This document shows positions 62,678 to 64,000 of a stretch of 64,000 bases of DNA, piece after piece. The DNA lies in the NCBI RefSeq assembly GCF_021290385.1, contig NZ_CP089928.1, positions 3,113,501-3,177,500 on the forward strand, given 5' to 3'. The position numbers and the translations under genes were made by a program. Positions within the stretch are counted from its first letter, which is position 1; each line of letters opens with the position of its first letter. The notes below the pieces were generated by a model. That model did no database searches. It was not told where the DNA came from and saw nothing but the letters and a program-made list of their open reading frames with translations. The stretch comes from Microbulbifer sp. YPW16. Lineage in GTDB: Bacteria > Pseudomonadota > Gammaproteobacteria > Pseudomonadales > Cellvibrionaceae.

Positions 62678-62752
62678 GCGCCAGGGGTCCTGTGCGCGCT
62701 GTCGAAGATCGCTGTACACTCGCCGGCTGTATTCAGAGTCAACGGAGAACCT

Positions 62753-63685
62753 ATGAGCGACAAAAGGGATGCCACCGGGGCCGCCGGCAATGGGGATGAC
62801 CGCCGGGAGGAGATTCGCATTCCGGTGGACGAGCATATTGAGGAAGAGGTTTCGGCCAGCGGCACCCGGGTCAGGGCTCGGGGTGTCTACCTGCTGCCCA
62901 ACCTGATTACCACCGGTGCGCTATTCAGTGGCTTCTACGCAATTATTGCGGGGCTGGGCGGGAATTTCGAAGCCGCAGCCATTGCGATTTTCGCCGCGAT
63001 GATCCTCGATGGGCTCGATGGCCGGGTGGCGCGGCTGACAGATACCCAGAGTGCGTTCGGGGTCCAGTACGACTCCCTCTCGGACATGGTCTCCTTTGGC
63101 CTGGCTCCGTCACTGGTGGTATTCAGCTGGGCGCTGGGGCCGCTGGGCAAGTTCGGCTGGGCGGCGGCTTTCCTCTACGCCGCCTGTGCGGCGCTGCGAC
63201 TGGCTCGGTTCAATACCCAGGTGGACACCGTCGACAAGGGGGTGTTCATCGGGCTGGCGAGCCCGACTGCGGCGGCGATTGTGGCCAGCATGGTGTGGGC
63301 GGGTCACGACGCTGAGGTCGGGGCGGGTATCGGGCTGGTAGCGGCACTGGTAACCGTAGCGGCGGGGCTGCTTATGGTGTCGAACTTTCGCTACACGAGC
63401 TTCAAGACCATCGACTTCAAGGGCCGCGTACCCTTTGTCATGATGCTGGCGGTTATCCTGGTGTTTAGTCTGGTGACTATTGACCCCCCGAGGGTGCTGC
63501 TTGCGCTGGCAGTAATCTATACCTGCTCGGGGCCTGCAGTCTGGGCCTGGCAGGTGGTGCGTAAGCGCCGTGAAGATGGTGCGGACAAAGACGGCTCGGG
63601 GAAGGATCCGGAGGGCGCGGCGGCCAAGGTGGACCAGGGCGGTGACGACGGTCCCGGTTCCGACAACTCTGGCGATGCCCGGTAG
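62753..63685 (+). CDS. pssA: CDP-diacylglycerol--serine O-phosphatidyltransferase
   Basis: The 310-residue inner-membrane enzyme makes phosphatidylserine, the precursor of phosphatidylethanolamine. The CDP-alcohol phosphatidyltransferase motif is complete: DGRVAR, an 8-residue gap, G, then D and D in VQYDSLSD (about residues 90-112). There are about eight hydrophobic segments. An acidic, charged N-terminal region of about 43 residues and an acidic Gly/Asp-rich C-terminal tail (DGSGKDPEG... ending GDAR) are probably disordered. ATG 62753 has CGGAGA upstream; the open frame reaches to 62639 without homology. It is a membrane-integral type II enzyme, unlike E. coli PssA. The pssA-ilv linkage matches Pseudomonas. 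Confidence 0.94.
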   Translation: MSDKRDATGAAGNGDDRREEIRIPVDEHIEEEVSASGTRVRARGVYLLPNLITTGALFSGFYAIIAGLGGNFEAAAIAIFAAMILDGLDGRVARLTDTQSAFGVQYDSLSDMVSFGLAPSLVVFSWALGPLGKFGWAAAFLYAACAALRLARFNTQVDTVDKGVFIGLASPTAAAIVASMVWAGHDAEVGAGIGLVAALVTVAAGLLMVSNFRYTSFKTIDFKGRVPFVMMLAVILVFSLVTIDPPRVLLALAVIYTCSGPAVWAWQVVRKRREDGADKDGSGKDPEGAAAKVDQGGDDGPGSDNSGDAR

Positions 63686-63840
63686 GTATAGGTACTAGTT
63701 GCGGTCTCCGGGTGGTGAACCGCGGTTCGTGATACTAAAGTTAAAGAGTGGCGCCACGGTAATGGCGGGGCGTCGGTGAGCACAAATCGGGGGTGTAACC
63801 AGGTTCTCTGGATAGTATCCACTCCGGTTGAAAAAAGTGC

Positions 63841-63869
63841 TTGCACCTGGCTCCGCCAGTCCGTATAGT
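63841..63869 (+). promoter_or_regulatory. Strong promoter, first of tandem pair
   Basis: -35 TTGCAC (63841-63846), 17-base spacer, -10 TATAGT (63864-63869), followed by the GC-rich discriminator TCGCGCCC. An A-run just upstream (63831-63836) could be an UP element. Confidence 0.7.
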
Positions 63870-63951
63870 TCGCGCCCTCGCTGCTTGAGAAGTGGCGAGG
63901 AGGCAGCTCCAAGTGATTGATTTTCTTAAGAAAATTTCTTCAAAAAAGAGC

Positions 63952-63979
63952 TTGCCAGACACGGAGAGGTCGCTATAAT
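63952..63979 (+). promoter_or_regulatory. Strong promoter, second of tandem pair
   Basis: -35 TTGCCA (63952-63957), 16-base spacer, perfect -10 TATAAT (63974-63979), then GCGCGCC. The 16-base spacer, AT-rich upstream DNA and GC-rich discriminator are the features of rrn P1 promoters. Confidence 0.75.
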
Positions 63980-64000
63980 GCGCGCCACTTCGGAAGGGCC

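Larger units (their letters stand above)
63686..64000. other. Promoter region of a downstream operon
   Basis: No coding sequence is supported. The stretch carries two tandem sigma-70 promoters (63841-63869 and 63952-63979) and an AT-rich stretch (63919-63950) between them. The gene they drive lies beyond the window; rRNA or tRNA is the best guess. Confidence 0.55.

Noticed and set aside
63517..63912. Minus-strand open frame at the right edge
   Set aside because: It overlaps the pssA C-terminus and the tandem promoters and has no domain.

Overview
The window is about 64 kb of high-GC (roughly 60-65% by eye) chromosomal DNA from a gammaproteobacterium. Gene content and order resemble the Pseudomonas/Cellvibrionales core genome. 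A marine Microbulbifer-like organism is my inference, from the dedicated-sortase-type regulators, the pectinacetylesterase-like enzyme and the Pseudomonas-like gene order; no rRNA gene is present to confirm it.

Layout. 0-4 kb: a secreted pectinacetylesterase/Notum-like protein (cut by the left edge) and a divergent penicillin/AHL-acylase family enzyme. 4-8.6 kb: a leftward operon uvrA - GNAT acetyltransferase - Nramp-related transporter. 8.7-13.1 kb: manC, an MFS transporter, ssb and a degenerate RmlD-like protein. 13.2-15.0 kb: fabA-fabB (leftward, unsaturated fatty acid synthesis). 15.3-17.6 kb: galU-manB/cpsG, which with manC supply UDP-glucose and GDP-mannose. 17.7-22.5 kb: ispB, then rplU-rpmA-obgE-proB and rpsT. 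22.6-26.6 kb: a leftward cassette of an OmpA-like protein, an OmpR-type regulator and a histidine kinase that match the regulatory part of the 'proteobacterial dedicated sortase system', plus a 46-residue membrane microprotein; no sortase or sortase target lies nearby. 26.8-34.3 kb: murJ-ribF-ileS-lspA-fkpB-ispH. 34.3-45.6 kb: a type IV pilus block (lone divergent FimT-like pseudopilin, then fimU-pilV-pilW-pilX-pilY1-pilE, then leftward pilS-pilR). 45.7-53.1 kb: nadE, bamD, rluD, pgeF and clpB with a clear sigma-32 promoter. 53.3-57.6 kb: an RND efflux adaptor and permease. 57.7-58.9 kb: a fasciclin-domain protein and a DUF4124 protein. 59.3-63.7 kb: ilvI-ilvH-ilvC-pssA. The right edge carries two tandem strong promoters with GC-rich discriminators, as seen before rRNA or tRNA operons.

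How the parts work together. The pilus genes encode the minor-pilin/PilY1 tip complex and the PilS-PilR two-component system that normally controls major pilin transcription; pilA is not in the window. The housekeeping block from ispB to clpB follows the order known from Pseudomonas aeruginosa, with two visible differences: the sortase-type regulatory cassette sits between rpsT and murJ, and the minor-pilin block is flipped relative to its flanks. Most of the window is ordinary core genome. The places worth a second look are the sortase-type regulators without a sortase, the microprotein beside them, the Nramp relative that lacks the usual metal ligands, the RmlD relative that lacks its catalytic pair, and the MIDAS-less PilY1.
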